From: Bacteroidales bacterium | GTDB lineage: Bacteria; Bacteroidota; Bacteroidia; Bacteroidales; WCHB1-69 | Direction of reading: 5' to 3' | DNA: 64,000 bases | Assembly (NCBI GenBank): GCA_017535665.1 | Contig: JAFXTS010000014.1 | Coordinates: forward strand, 30,038 to 94,037 | Shown: in pieces, positions 18,266-27,600 of the stretch | How positions within the stretch are numbered: position 1 is the stretch's first letter | Layout: each line of letters opens with the position of its first letter | Made by a program: the position numbers and the translations under genes | Notes under the pieces: model-generated | Database searches by the model: none | What the model saw: only the letters and a program-made list of their open reading frames with translations | Told to the model about the DNA's origin: nothing

Positions 18266-18822
18266 TTACATCACCAGCATTTCCGCAGGAACATCCAGCT
18301 TGGAAAAGGCAAACAATTTCTTGCCCAGATCCTTCAAAGAGGCACCGACATGATAAACCGTGCCGTCGATGATGAGGAAGCGGTCGTGGTAGCGTAAAGC
18401 TTCTTCGAAAGTTCATTTACATGATTCTCGATTCTGTCCATTCTTTGATACATCGCAAAACCCCGATACAGATATTCCTTCAGCACTTTTGTGGCCCAAA
18501 TTCGAAAACTTGTGGCCTGATGAGAATTCACACGATAGCCCACTGCAATTATCATATCCAAATTGTAAATGGAAGTCGCACGGCTAATAGAGCGGTTCCC
18601 CTCTTTTTGAACTATTTCCATTTTGGAAACAGTTGCCTCTGCCTGCAATTCTCCTGAATCAAAAATATTTTTTATGTGTTTTGAAATGGCGGGCACAGCA
18701 GTACCGTAAAGTTGCGCCATTTGCTTTTGTGTCAGCCATATTGTTTCGTTCTCCACCCGTACTTCCAAAGATATGCTTCCATCTGGCTGGTAGAGAATAA
18801 TTTCATTGTCGCTCATGGTCAA
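18266..18822 (-). pseudogene. RhuM-family gene with internal deletion and frameshift
   Basis: The first 140 residues are a clear RhuM (virulence protein) N-terminal domain: ENETIWLTQKQMAQLYGTAV, then AISKHIKNIFDSGEL and MIIAVGYRVNSHQATSFRIWA. After MYQRMDRIENHVNELSKK the original frame runs on into unrelated residues and stops at 18334. In another frame the DNA continues with YHDRFLIIDGTVYHVGAS, then LKDLGKKLFAFSKLDVPAE, the C-terminal end typical of RhuM-like proteins, with a stop at 18266-18268. So the middle of the gene has been lost and the ends are joined out of frame. RhuM proteins are common accessory genes of unknown role. Confidence 0.8.
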
Positions 18823-18933
18823 GATAGTATTAGAATATTTGAGTGATATTATGGCTGCAAAGATACAACAAAATTTAACATTTTGCTAATATTAAATTTT
18901 GTCGCCTTGAAATTTGGTAGGAAATATTTATGC

Positions 18934-19010
18934 CCGCACACCTACGGCGTGCGGATTTCGCCGTGTATATGCCGCTTCGCTACCGTTCCCCGCACACCTA
19001 CGGCGTGCGG
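18934..19010. repeat. Pair of short hairpin repeats
   Basis: CCGCACACCTACGGCGTGCG at 18934 recurs at 18990, both followed by a final G. Each folds by CCGCAC/GTGCGG. The two are in direct orientation, 56 bases apart. Confidence 0.65.
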
Positions 19011-19035
19011 CATTAATGGGAACGACCGATGTAGA

Positions 19036-19066
19036 TGTAGGGCTGTCATACGATGGCAGCCCTACA
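19036..19066. repeat. Dispersed palindrome, family B copy 2
   Basis: TGTAGGGCTGTCATA paired with ATGGCAGCCCTACA; same as 18198-18230 apart from the loop. Confidence 0.75.
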
Positions 19067-19203
19067 AACGCAGGATTTGTGCGGTGGGGGAATCGCACAG
19101 CGGCCTGCGGGCAAATATAATATTAGCTTCCGCAGCTCGCTGCGGTGGCGGAAGGGTAAACAATATCAATAATCAGATTGATGGTCGTCACACTTATACA
19201 AAA

Positions 19204-19917
19204 TCATTGGTCATTTATGGCTGATGTCTTTACTTTCTTCTCCAACCCATAACCCATCTTACGCAATACCTCTTTGTAAATGTCATCAAAGCATCTGCTA
19301 AAAGGACTAAAATAAATCTCATCAATAAAATCAAGCGAGGAAACCTTAACTCGTTTACAATCAGCCTTACTATCATTGAAACATATTAGTCTCATTTCGT
19401 TTTCATATTGATATGCTTGCAATTTTGTAGTTAGTCGAAATAAATCAACTTTCTTTTGTGTTACTTGACAAGGATTAACTTCTTTAGCAATATTTATAGA
19501 GCCGTAACGAACCATTCTAATGAAAATATCATCGGACGTGGCTCCTTCCTTTATTGCTTTTTCCAAATGGCTGACTGTGGTTTTAATGGCAACTCCAGAT
19601 TTCGCATTAGACAAATAAATTTTCCATAGTGCATATGATTCGTTTCTTGATAAAGTCCAGCAATTAATGAACGAACGCTCTTTAATAGTATCATCTGTTG
19701 ATATTGTCGATGTGTCAACCTGCACATTCTGACTCATGTATTCTTTTATTCTTTCAATGTTCGTTGATGATATGTAACATTCATTCTTATCTGTCATTTC
19801 TGATGTTTTTGACAAATATAATTCCTTCGTGATCAACAAATCAAAAAATTTATCCCATGATAGATATTTCCATATCACACGATTGCCTCTGATTTCTTTG
19901 TTATTTCGAATTACCAT
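19204..19917 (-). CDS. DUF2971 family protein
   Basis: A 237-residue protein resembling DUF2971: WKYLSWDKFFDLLITKELYLSK near the start (family pattern of a Tyr-Lys followed by a short helix and LW), FINCWTLSRNESYALWKIYLS in the middle (CWS.N.ES..MW..Y in many members), and GVAIKTT. The family is found in accessory and defence-like loci but has no established biochemical function. The gene is AT-rich compared with the chromosome, suggesting acquisition. It begins 13 bases after the stop of the large repeat protein and may be read from the same transcript. Confidence 0.75.
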   Translation of the reverse strand: MVIRNNKEIRGNRVIWKYLSWDKFFDLLITKELYLSKTSEMTDKNECYISSTNIERIKEYMSQNVQVDTSTISTDDTIKERSFINCWTLSRNESYALWKIYLSNAKSGVAIKTTVSHLEKAIKEGATSDDIFIRMVRYGSINIAKEVNPCQVTQKKVDLFRLTTKLQAYQYENEMRLICFNDSKADCKRVKVSSLDFIDEIYFSPFSRCFDDIYKEVLRKMGYGLEKKVKTSAINDQ

Positions 19918-19930
19918 TTCATTCGACTTT

Positions 19931-22900
19931 TTAATCCTTCACACAACGCACAGAATAATAGTATTCCTTATTAAGGCCACGTCTTTGAACGAAAGCTCTA
20001 TCGTAATACAAAGTTCGTCCATATGCTCTATCGCTGCTTTCATCCGTAGCACTCCAGAAATAGGCAATATCGCCAAAGTTCGCAAAATAGCCGCTACCGG
20101 AGGTTTCATAGCAGCCGGCAGGCAGCGCACTGAAGCCTGTCGAGTTGCGGTTGGGTGCCGACCGGTTGCCTGCGGCATTGGCATTGTAAGAGGTGTGCCA
20201 CCCTATGTTGCCCGAGAGCTTGGCAGCGATAGTGTCTCTATCTTCAACACTGTTGGCATTGCTCAGTCTCATGCCCGCCGCCATCTCCATCTGCTTCCAC
20301 TCCGCATCGCTCGGCACATGCCACCCTGTGGGGCAGATGCCCTGCACCCCGCTCGGGATGGAACTGCTGGAAGAAAAATAACCCATCACTGCTGCCCAGT
20401 TGTACAGTAAGCCGTACGTAGGGGTGTTGGATGAAGAGTTGTTAGGATTACGCCACCCTGAAATATAGGTGCCGTCGGCATAGCTTGTGGTGCGTAAATT
20501 CTCCTTCATCCAGCATTGAGTGCCAATCAGCACTGTGTTATAAGTGTTGCCGTTCCTGTCGGTCACAGTGGCTGTACCGCAAGCAAAAGATCCGGCCATG
20601 GCTGCTTGTTCCAATGAGTCAATCCTATCCAACAGAGCTTGGATGTCATCGGGATTCAGGTTGTAGCTACTCAACGAGTCCCGTGTCAAATACCCTGCAT
20701 CATTGTTGAAAGTGGAAACCTCTGTGGGAATACTGGGAATGTCAGGTCTATCCGTCAAATCATTGTAACTGCCGCTGAAACCCGCAGGCAACTTCACGAA
20801 ACTGCCGCCTGTCAGGTAAATGGTGTCGTTGCTAATGCTCAAAATCTGCTGCTCGGTGAAAGAGGTGAGGTAGCCAGCGTCATTCGTGAAAGAGGACACA
20901 TTGGATGGAATCGCAGCACTGGTAATATAGTTAGCATCATTTGTGAAAGAGGACACGTTTGTAGGCACTGTCGGGATTGCGGGAATAGAATCCATTGTAA
21001 TATAGCCAGCATCGTTGGTGAAAGCAGAAACATTGGCCGGAATAGCCGCCTCGGTAATATAGTTTGCGTCATTTGTAAAAGCAGACACATTCGTCGGTAC
21101 CGTGGGAATCGTCGGCTTGTTGGTTAGGTCATTGTAACTGCCGCTAAAGAGTTCGGGCTTGTTGGTCAGACTGTTATAGTTACCATCGAAACCTGCGGGC
21201 AGCACGGCATAACCGCCATTGCTCAAATAGATGGTGTCGTTGCTAATGCTCAACACTTGATAAGCAGGGATGTCCTCAGAGGTAATATAGTTGGCATCGT
21301 TGGTGAAGGCACTCACATTGGTCGGCACCGTCGGAATAACCGGGATGGAATCCATCGTGATGTAGCCAGCGTCATTGTTAAAAGCAGAGACATTGGTGGG
21401 AATGTCAGCTTCCGTTACATAGTTGTTGGTAACTAAATCATTCTGCGTAATGTAGTTGTTGTTGGTCAATGTGCTTTCCGTTATATAGCCTGCATCGTTC
21501 GTGAAGGCGGAAACATTGGTCGGAACAGTCGGAATGGCGGGCTTATTCATGATCTGCGCTGCCCCGCTGGTGGCGTTCCAGTCAGCGTTCACTTGTTCAG
21601 GGACTTGCGCCAACGTAATGTAATTCGCATCATTGGTAAAGGCCGAAACATTCGTCGGGATATTGGCAGCCTCTTGCACCGTGGCTTGGGTAAGGTAGCC
21701 AGCATCGTTCACAAATGCACTCACATTTGTCGGTACAGTCGGAATGGCAGGAATGGAATCCATCGTGATGTAACCGGCATCATTGGTGAAAGCAGAAACA
21801 TTGGTGGGAATGTCAGCTTCCGTTACATAGTTGTTGGTAATCAGGTCGTTCTGCGTAATGTAGTTATTGGTGGTCAATGTGCTTTCCGTTATATAGCCTA
21901 CATCGTTGGTGAAGGCACTCACATTGGTCGGCACGGTTGGAATGGCAGGGATGGAGTCCATCGTGATATATCCCGCGTCGTTGGTGAATGCGGAAACATT
22001 GGTCGGAATATTGGCGGCCTCCTGCACGGTGGCAGAAGTGAGATACCCGGCGTCATTGGTAAAGACAGAAATATTGGTGGGGATTGCTGCATTGGTGATA
22101 TAGCCGGCATCGTTGGTGAATGCACTCACATTGGTTGGAATGGCAGGCACAGAGTCCATCGTAATGTAACCCGCATCATTAGTGAAGGCACTTACATTAG
22201 TGGGAATGTCTGCTTCGGTCACATAGTTGTTGGTAATGAGATCGTTTTGGGTAATGTAGTTGTTGGTGGTCAAGGAACTTTCCGTCACATAACCTGCGTC
22301 ATTCACAAAGGCAGACACGTTAGTCGGAACGGTCGGGATGGCTGGAATGGAGTCCATCGTAATGTAGCCAGCGTCATTGGTGAACGCGGAGACATTGGTC
22401 GGAATATTGGCGGCTTCCTGTACGGTTGCAGTCGTAAGATATCCAGCATCATTCACAAAAGCAGACACGTTGGTTGGCACAGTCGGGATTGCGGGAATGG
22501 AGTCCATTGTGATATACCCGGCATCGTTGGTGAATGCGGAAACATTGGTTGGGATGTCGGCTTCCGTCACATAGTTGTTGGTAATGAGATCGTTTTGGGT
22601 AATGTAGTTGTTGGTGGTCAAGGAACTTTCCGTCACATAACCTGCGTCATTCACAAAAGCAGACACATTAGTCGGCACGGTCGGAATTGCAGGAATGGAA
22701 TCCATTGTAATGTAACCCGCATCGTTAGTAAAGGCGCTCACGTTTGTCGGAATCGTAGGAACAGAATCCATGGTAATGTACCCTGCATCATTGGTGAAAG
22801 CACTTACATTTTCAGGGATTTGCGGAATCTGCGGCGTATTAGTGAGGTCGTTGTAGTCGCCACTGAATCCAGCGGGCAGCGTAACTGTGTTCCCATCCGA

Positions 22901-23683
22901 AATCGTCAGATTGTTTCCTTCCAGTGAGAGCGTCTGCGCTACACCCACGCCGGGTTCACCCTGCGGACCAGCGGGACCTTGTTCACCTTGCGGACCAGCA
23001 GGACCTTGCTCACCCTGAGGACCAGCAGGACCCTGTTCACCTTGCGGACCAGCAGGACCCTGTTCACCCTGCGGACCGGCAGGACCTTGTTCACCCTGAG
23101 GACCGGCGGGACCTTGCTCACCCTGTGGACCGGCGGGACCTTGCTCACCTTGCGGACCGGCAGGACCTTGCTCACCCTGCGGACCGGCAGGACCTTGCTC
23201 ACCCTGTGGACCGGCAGGACCTTGCTCACCCTGTGGACCGGCGGGACCTTGCTCACCCTGCGGACCGGCGGGACCTTCGCCATTGCCAGAAGTTGCCGCA
23301 TACAATGCATACGGCACGCTCAACAACTGCTGCGTGCCTTCGATGGTGTAATTGGTGCCGCCATTCGGATCGGTTTCGGTTTTCAGAAAATACGGACCGT
23401 CAGCCCAGTCAATAGTGGCGAAATCACCATTCACCACCGTGCCGCCGCCAATCTCCAGCGTCATCAAGCCATTGGCATTGGTGACCGTGGTGTGCGTCTC
23501 CTGATAAACCATCGTGCCATTCGCACCGCCTTGCAAGATGGAGATTCGCACACCCACATTGCCACGAACAAGCGTGTTGCTTTCATTGCGAACCACCGCC
23601 TGATAGGTGAATTTCTGCGGGGCTTGGGCAAAAAGCAGCATCCCCATGAAAAACAAAACGATAAAGGATAAAAATTTCTTCAT
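19931..23683 (-). CDS. Large surface protein with collagen-like and FTNDAGY-type repeats and FISUMP domain
   Basis: A 1250-residue exported protein. Signal peptide 1-20 (ends LLFAQA), then an N-terminal domain starting [15 protein letters not shown] (to about 130). About twelve 9-residue units of type GPAGPQGEQ follow (135-243, nucleotides about 22955-23280), a collagen-like rod. Next come about 20 variable copies of the [14 protein letters not shown] type up to about 980, with inserts such as [17 protein letters not shown]. Similar segments occur in phage tail fibres. The C-terminal part (about 1030-1250) has a FISUMP-like domain: [15 protein letters not shown], then [13 protein letters not shown] and [10 protein letters not shown]. 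It is probably an adhesin or surface fibre. No classical T9SS signal is seen at the end. Confidence 0.8.
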   Translation of the reverse strand: MKKFLSFIVLFFMGMLLFAQAPQKFTYQAVVRNESNTLVRGNVGVRISILQGGANGTMVYQETHTTVTNANGLMTLEIGGGTVVNGDFATIDWADGPYFLKTETDPNGGTNYTIEGTQQLLSVPYALYAATSGNGEGPAGPQGEQGPAGPQGEQGPAGPQGEQGPAGPQGEQGPAGPQGEQGPAGPQGEQGPAGPQGEQGPAGPQGEQGPAGPQGEQGPAGPQGEQGPAGPQGEQGPAGPQGEPGVGVAQTLSLEGNNLTISDGNTVTLPAGFSGDYNDLTNTPQIPQIPENVSAFTNDAGYITMDSVPTIPTNVSAFTNDAGYITMDSIPAIPTVPTNVSAFVNDAGYVTESSLTTNNYITQNDLITNNYVTEADIPTNVSAFTNDAGYITMDSIPAIPTVPTNVSAFVNDAGYLTTATVQEAANIPTNVSAFTNDAGYITMDSIPAIPTVPTNVSAFVNDAGYVTESSLTTNNYITQNDLITNNYVTEADIPTNVSAFTNDAGYITMDSVPAIPTNVSAFTNDAGYITNAAIPTNISVFTNDAGYLTSATVQEAANIPTNVSAFTNDAGYITMDSIPAIPTVPTNVSAFTNDVGYITESTLTTNNYITQNDLITNNYVTEADIPTNVSAFTNDAGYITMDSIPAIPTVPTNVSAFVNDAGYLTQATVQEAANIPTNVSAFTNDANYITLAQVPEQVNADWNATSGAAQIMNKPAIPTVPTNVSAFTNDAGYITESTLTNNNYITQNDLVTNNYVTEADIPTNVSAFNNDAGYITMDSIPVIPTVPTNVSAFTNDANYITSEDIPAYQVLSISNDTIYLSNGGYAVLPAGFDGNYNSLTNKPELFSGSYNDLTNKPTIPTVPTNVSAFTNDANYITEAAIPANVSAFTNDAGYITMDSIPAIPTVPTNVSSFTNDANYITSAAIPSNVSSFTNDAGYLTSFTEQQILSISNDTIYLTGGSFVKLPAGFSGSYNDLTDRPDIPSIPTEVSTFNNDAGYLTRDSLSSYNLNPDDIQALLDRIDSLEQAAMAGSFACGTATVTDRNGNTYNTVLIGTQCWMKENLRTTSYADGTYISGWRNPNNSSSNTPTYGLLYNWAAVMGYFSSSSSIPSGVQGICPTGWHVPSDAEWKQMEMAAGMRLSNANSVEDRDTIAAKLSGNIGWHTSYNANAAGNRSAPNRNSTGFSALPAGCYETSGSGYFANFGDIAYFWSATDESSDRAYGRTLYYDRAFVQRRGLNKEYYYSVRCVKD

Positions 23684-23721
23684 AATTATGCATTCTTAAT
23701 GATTAAATTCTGAATAATGTA

Positions 23722-24201
23722 TTATTGAGCCATCTTGACAACCTTGAAAGTTTTCAGTACCTGTTTCTCGCTCACTACATTCACAAAGTACGTACCTGCG
23801 GCAAGGTCTAACATCGGGATTTCGGTATTTTCTCCCTCTATCTTCTTCACAAACAAAATTTTACCATTCATATCAAACACTCTCACTTCCCCCTCCAATT
23901 GTTCATTGTTCATTGTCAATTGCACATTCCCAACCGTCGGGTTCGGATAGACTATCGCATTCAGGACAATGCCCGGATAGTCGTCAATTCCGATAATCTG
24001 GATCTCATAGGGTTGCTGCACTCCTTCATAAATGGTGGTGCTGCCGTCGCTGTTGGCCTGCACGGCGACTTGTCCAACAGTGTACGAAACCGTCACACTG
24101 CCATCTGTGGCATCACCGCCGAAAGGCACGATGACGGACTGGGCGGAAAGACCCATCACTGACAATATCATTAATGATAGAAAACTGTAAAAATTTTTCA
24201 T
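23722..24201 (-). CDS. Small T9SS type A sorting-domain protein
   Basis: A 159-residue secreted protein. Signal peptide 1-20 (LSVMGLSAQS), a short beta-rich region with VTVSYTVGQVAVQ, then a T9SS type A C-terminal domain from about residue 84: AIVYPNPTVGNVQLTM, VRVFDMNGKILFVKKI, LDLAAGTYFVNVV and a final LKTFKVVKMAQ. These domains direct export by the type IX system and surface attachment. It lies 38 bases upstream of the large repeat protein in the same direction and shares its promoter at 24268-24275, so the two may work together at the surface. Confidence 0.88.
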   Translation of the reverse strand: MKNFYSFLSLMILSVMGLSAQSVIVPFGGDATDGSVTVSYTVGQVAVQANSDGSTTIYEGVQQPYEIQIIGIDDYPGIVLNAIVYPNPTVGNVQLTMNNEQLEGEVRVFDMNGKILFVKKIEGENTEIPMLDLAAGTYFVNVVSEKQVLKTFKVVKMAQ

Positions 24202-24267
24202 GTATTTGTTTTATGTTTGTATTGCTTGAATTTCAGTTAGTTGTATGCCGTTTTCGCTCTTCGGTCA

Positions 24268-24275
24268 CAAACATA
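24268..24275 (-). promoter_or_regulatory. -7 promoter box for the surface-protein operon
   Basis: TATGTTTG on the minus strand, an exact TAnnTTTG match, 67 bases before the start of the T9SS type A protein. Confidence 0.55.
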
Positions 24276-24452
24276 AAAAATCGTGAACTTCATTTATTCG
24301 CACTTGAGGTTCTCGACTACCTGTATCACAAATAAGAAAGCTCACGATTGCTCGCGAGCGTTTCTCGTCTTTCCTTTCTGTGATACATTTGAAATTGTCG
24401 AGATTTCAAGTGGGAAAAAGAAAAGCGAAAACGCTTTATTATAAATCTGTTG

Positions 24453-24472
24453 AGACAACGCATGCGTTGTCT
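24453..24472. repeat. Twenty-base palindrome
   Basis: AGACAACGCATGCGTTGTCT, a perfect palindrome related in design to family A (AGACG...CGTCT) but with a different centre. Confidence 0.6.
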
Positions 24473-24568
24473 GTACTTATTTTTATTCTATTCTATAGGC
24501 AGATGGTTTGGTGGATAATGAATTACTTAATCAAGCGGCAAAGATACAAAAAATGTTCAGAATTTTTG

Positions 24569-24576
24569 TATCTTTG
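24569..24576 (+). promoter_or_regulatory. -7 promoter box for the T9SS type B giant protein
   Basis: TATCTTTG, an exact TAnnTTTG match, 26 bases before ATG 24602. It supports the start choice. Confidence 0.6.
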
Positions 24577-24601
24577 CCGCGTTAAACTGAAAAAAACGGC
24601 A

Positions 24602-27600
24602 ATGCTACAGAATATCACATCAAAACTGCGCAGCTGGCTTATCATGGCCGGCTGCCTTTTTTGTTGTGTGACGGCGGCGGCACACAAACACGACTCGCTG
24701 ACCACGGGCGACTTGGAGTTCATCGCCAACCTCGGACAGTGGGAGCAGCAGGTGCTGTTCAAGGCCCCCATGCACGGCGGCGCCTTCTTCGCCGAACGCG
24801 ACTGTTTCACCATCGTGGTGCTGTCGCCCCAGCAGCTGGACGCTTTCTACGAGGCCAAATTCAACCCCGATGCCAAGGTGTCGAAATGGATGGACGCTGC
24901 AGCATACAAAGTTCATTTTTTGAATGCCAATGATGATGTGAAGATAGAAGGTTGGGAGAAAAAGGTGGGGCATTATAACTATTTTATTGGGAAAGATACT
25001 TCCAAATGGAAAAGCGAAGTTCCTCGTTATCACGAAGTTAAATATAATGATTTATACTCAGGAATTGATTTGCTGCTCACCCAGTCGGGAAGTCAGATGA
25101 AGTATGAATTCACTATAGCCCCTGGCGTTTCACCCTCTCTTATCCAGATGGACTACGACGGTGTGCAGAACCTGTCGGTGAACAAGGGCGACTTGGTGGT
25201 GACTACGGCGGTGATGCAGATTTTGGAGCTGAAGCCGTACGCCTACCAGATAGCAGCCGACGGCAGCCGCACGACGGTGGAATGCCGCTATCAGGTAAAT
25301 CGCAACCGGCTCACCTTCGAGGTGGGCGACTACGACCCCACCCGTCCGTTGGTCATTGACCCCACCCTGATTTTCGCATCCCTGTCGGGTTCTACTGCCG
25401 ACAACTGGGGCTACACGGCCACCTTCGACAAGGAGGGCAACCTCTACTCGGGCGGCAACGCCTTCAGCGTGGGCTACCCCGTCAACACCGGCAGTTTCCA
25501 GGTGAACTACGGCGGCGGGGCCACCGACATCGCCATCTCGAAATTCGATGCGGGCGGTTCTTTCCTGCACTATACCACCTACTTGGGCGGCAACAGCGCG
25601 GAGGTGCCACACAGCATGTTTGTGAACGAGAATAACGAGCTGTACGTCTATGGTACGACCAGCTCCACCAACTTTGCCGTCACACCAGGTGCTTACGACA
25701 CCACCTTCAACGGCGGCGACGACTATACCCTCACTAGCACCGTAATTTTCGAGAACGGCTCCGACATCGTCATTGCCAAGTTCAGCGACGACGGCTCCCA
25801 CCTGCTGGCCTGCACCTACGTGGGGGGCAGCCGCAACGACGGACTGAACACCGTGACCGACCTGCGAAAAAATTATGCCGATGAGGTGCGCGGCGAAATC
25901 ATCCTCGATGAACAGAGCAACGTGTATGTGGCCTCCTGCACACAGTCGGTCAACTTCCCTGTGACCGCCGGCGTACTCGATTCCACCTACAACGGCTCGC
26001 CACAGGACGGCTGCATCGTGAAGTTCAGCCATGACCTCTCCACCCTGATATGGGGCACCTACATTGGAGGCAGCGCCAACGATGCGGCCTATAGTCTGGT
26101 GCAGGCCTCCGACCACTCGCTGTACGTGTGCGGCGGCACTACCTCCACCGACCTGCCCACCTCCACCACGGCCTACCAGCCGCAGTACGGCGGCGGCGAC
26201 AACGACGGCTTCGTGGTGCATATCAACCCCAACGCCACCCAGATTCTTCATCTTACCTATTTAGGAAAAAACAATTACGACCAGGCCTATCAGGTAAAAC
26301 TCGACCGCTTTGACCATCCGCACATTTTCGGTCAGACCTACGCCAGCGGCATGGCATGGGTGTATAACGCACAATGGTACATCCCCAATGGCGGTCAGTT
26401 CCTCACCAAGCTTTCCCCGGCGCTCGACACCATCGTGTGGTCCACCGCCTTCGGCACCGGCAACCTCGGATTGGACATCTCGCCCACTGCCCTTCTCGTA
26501 GATTTGTGCAACAACATCTACCTGTCGGGATGGGGCAGCCAGACCACCAACTTCGGGCAGGGCGGCACCAGCGGAATGCCCATCACCGCCGATGCCTACC
26601 AGACCACCACCGACAACAACGACTACTACTTCCTCTGTATCACCGACGACGCCTCCGAAATCGTGTACGGCACCTTCTTCGGCAGCAGCGACGCCCGCGA
26701 GCATGTGGATGGCGGTACGAGCCGGTTCGACAACAAAGGACGTATCTACCAGGCCGTTTGCGCGGCCTGCGGTGGTCACCACTTCCCCGCCACGCCCGGC
26801 GCCTACGCAACCAACAACGGCAGTTATAACTGCAACATCGGGGTCATCAAGTTCGACTTCAACCTGCCGGCCGTTGTCGCCGACTTCTACATCCCCAACA
26901 CCGTATGCGCCCCCATCAACCTCGAGTTCCACAACACCTCCCAGCGCATCAGCGACTCCACTACCTTCCACTGGGACTTCGGCGATGGCACCACCTCCAC
27001 CGAAGAAAATCCCACCCATTATTACACCCAATCAGGCACTTACACCATCACCTTGGTGGCCCAAGACGCCGGCAGTTGCAACTTCGCCGACTCCATCTCG
27101 CGCCAGGTGGTCGTGCTCTCCAACTCCAACATCACCCTCTACGAAACGGGCTTCTGCGACGGCGAGTATGTGCAGATCGGCATCCCGCCATCCGGCAACG
27201 CCAACCTCACCTACAACTGGTCGCCCACTACCGACCTCTCCAATCCCACCATCTCCAACCCTATCGCCAGCCCGTCGGCCACCACCACTTACCAACTCTT
27301 CATCACAGACGGCGTGTGTTGGGATACCATCACCCAGACCGTAGTGGTAGAAGACCTTGTCATCAGCGCGGGTGACGACCAGGTGGTTTGTCTCGGCGAT
27401 GCCGCCACCCTCACGGCCACCACCAACGGCACAGCCACCTCGTACGAGTGGGCCACCGACCCGCATTTCACCCACATCCTCAACCCCTCCACCACACAAT
27501 CTACCATCACCGTAACCCCCACATCTACTACCACTTACTACCTCCGTGTGCGTGGTACATACTGCGAAGCTACCGATGAGGTGACCGTGCAAACCTCGTA

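Larger units (their letters stand above)
18823..19203. other. Repeat-bearing intergenic region
   Basis: No gene is visible. It contains the two CCGCACACCTACGGCGTGCGG hairpins, the second family B palindrome, and a short inverted stretch CCGCAGCTCGCTGCGG near 19132. It separates the decayed RhuM gene from the DUF2971 gene. Confidence 0.6.
24202..24601. other. Divergent intergenic region with two promoters and a palindrome
   Basis: Holds a minus-strand -7 box (24268-24275), a plus-strand box (24569-24576), and a palindrome (24453-24472). Otherwise no gene or RNA is evident; a frame running through it upstream of 24602 has no coding character. Confidence 0.6.

Noticed and set aside
21593..22927. 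Plus-strand frame of 444 codons in the repeat protein gene
   Set aside because: Antisense translation of the tandem repeats; I/G/R/N-rich and without a start signal.
22924..23671. Collagen-antisense frames full of TLRTGRTLL or ADRQDLAHP repeats
   Set aside because: Opposite-strand reading of the 27-base collagen repeats.
18896..23700. Possible CRISPR array because of regularly spaced repeats
   Set aside because: Repeats lie inside a reading frame with amino acid periodicity, no unique spacers and no cas genes in the window.
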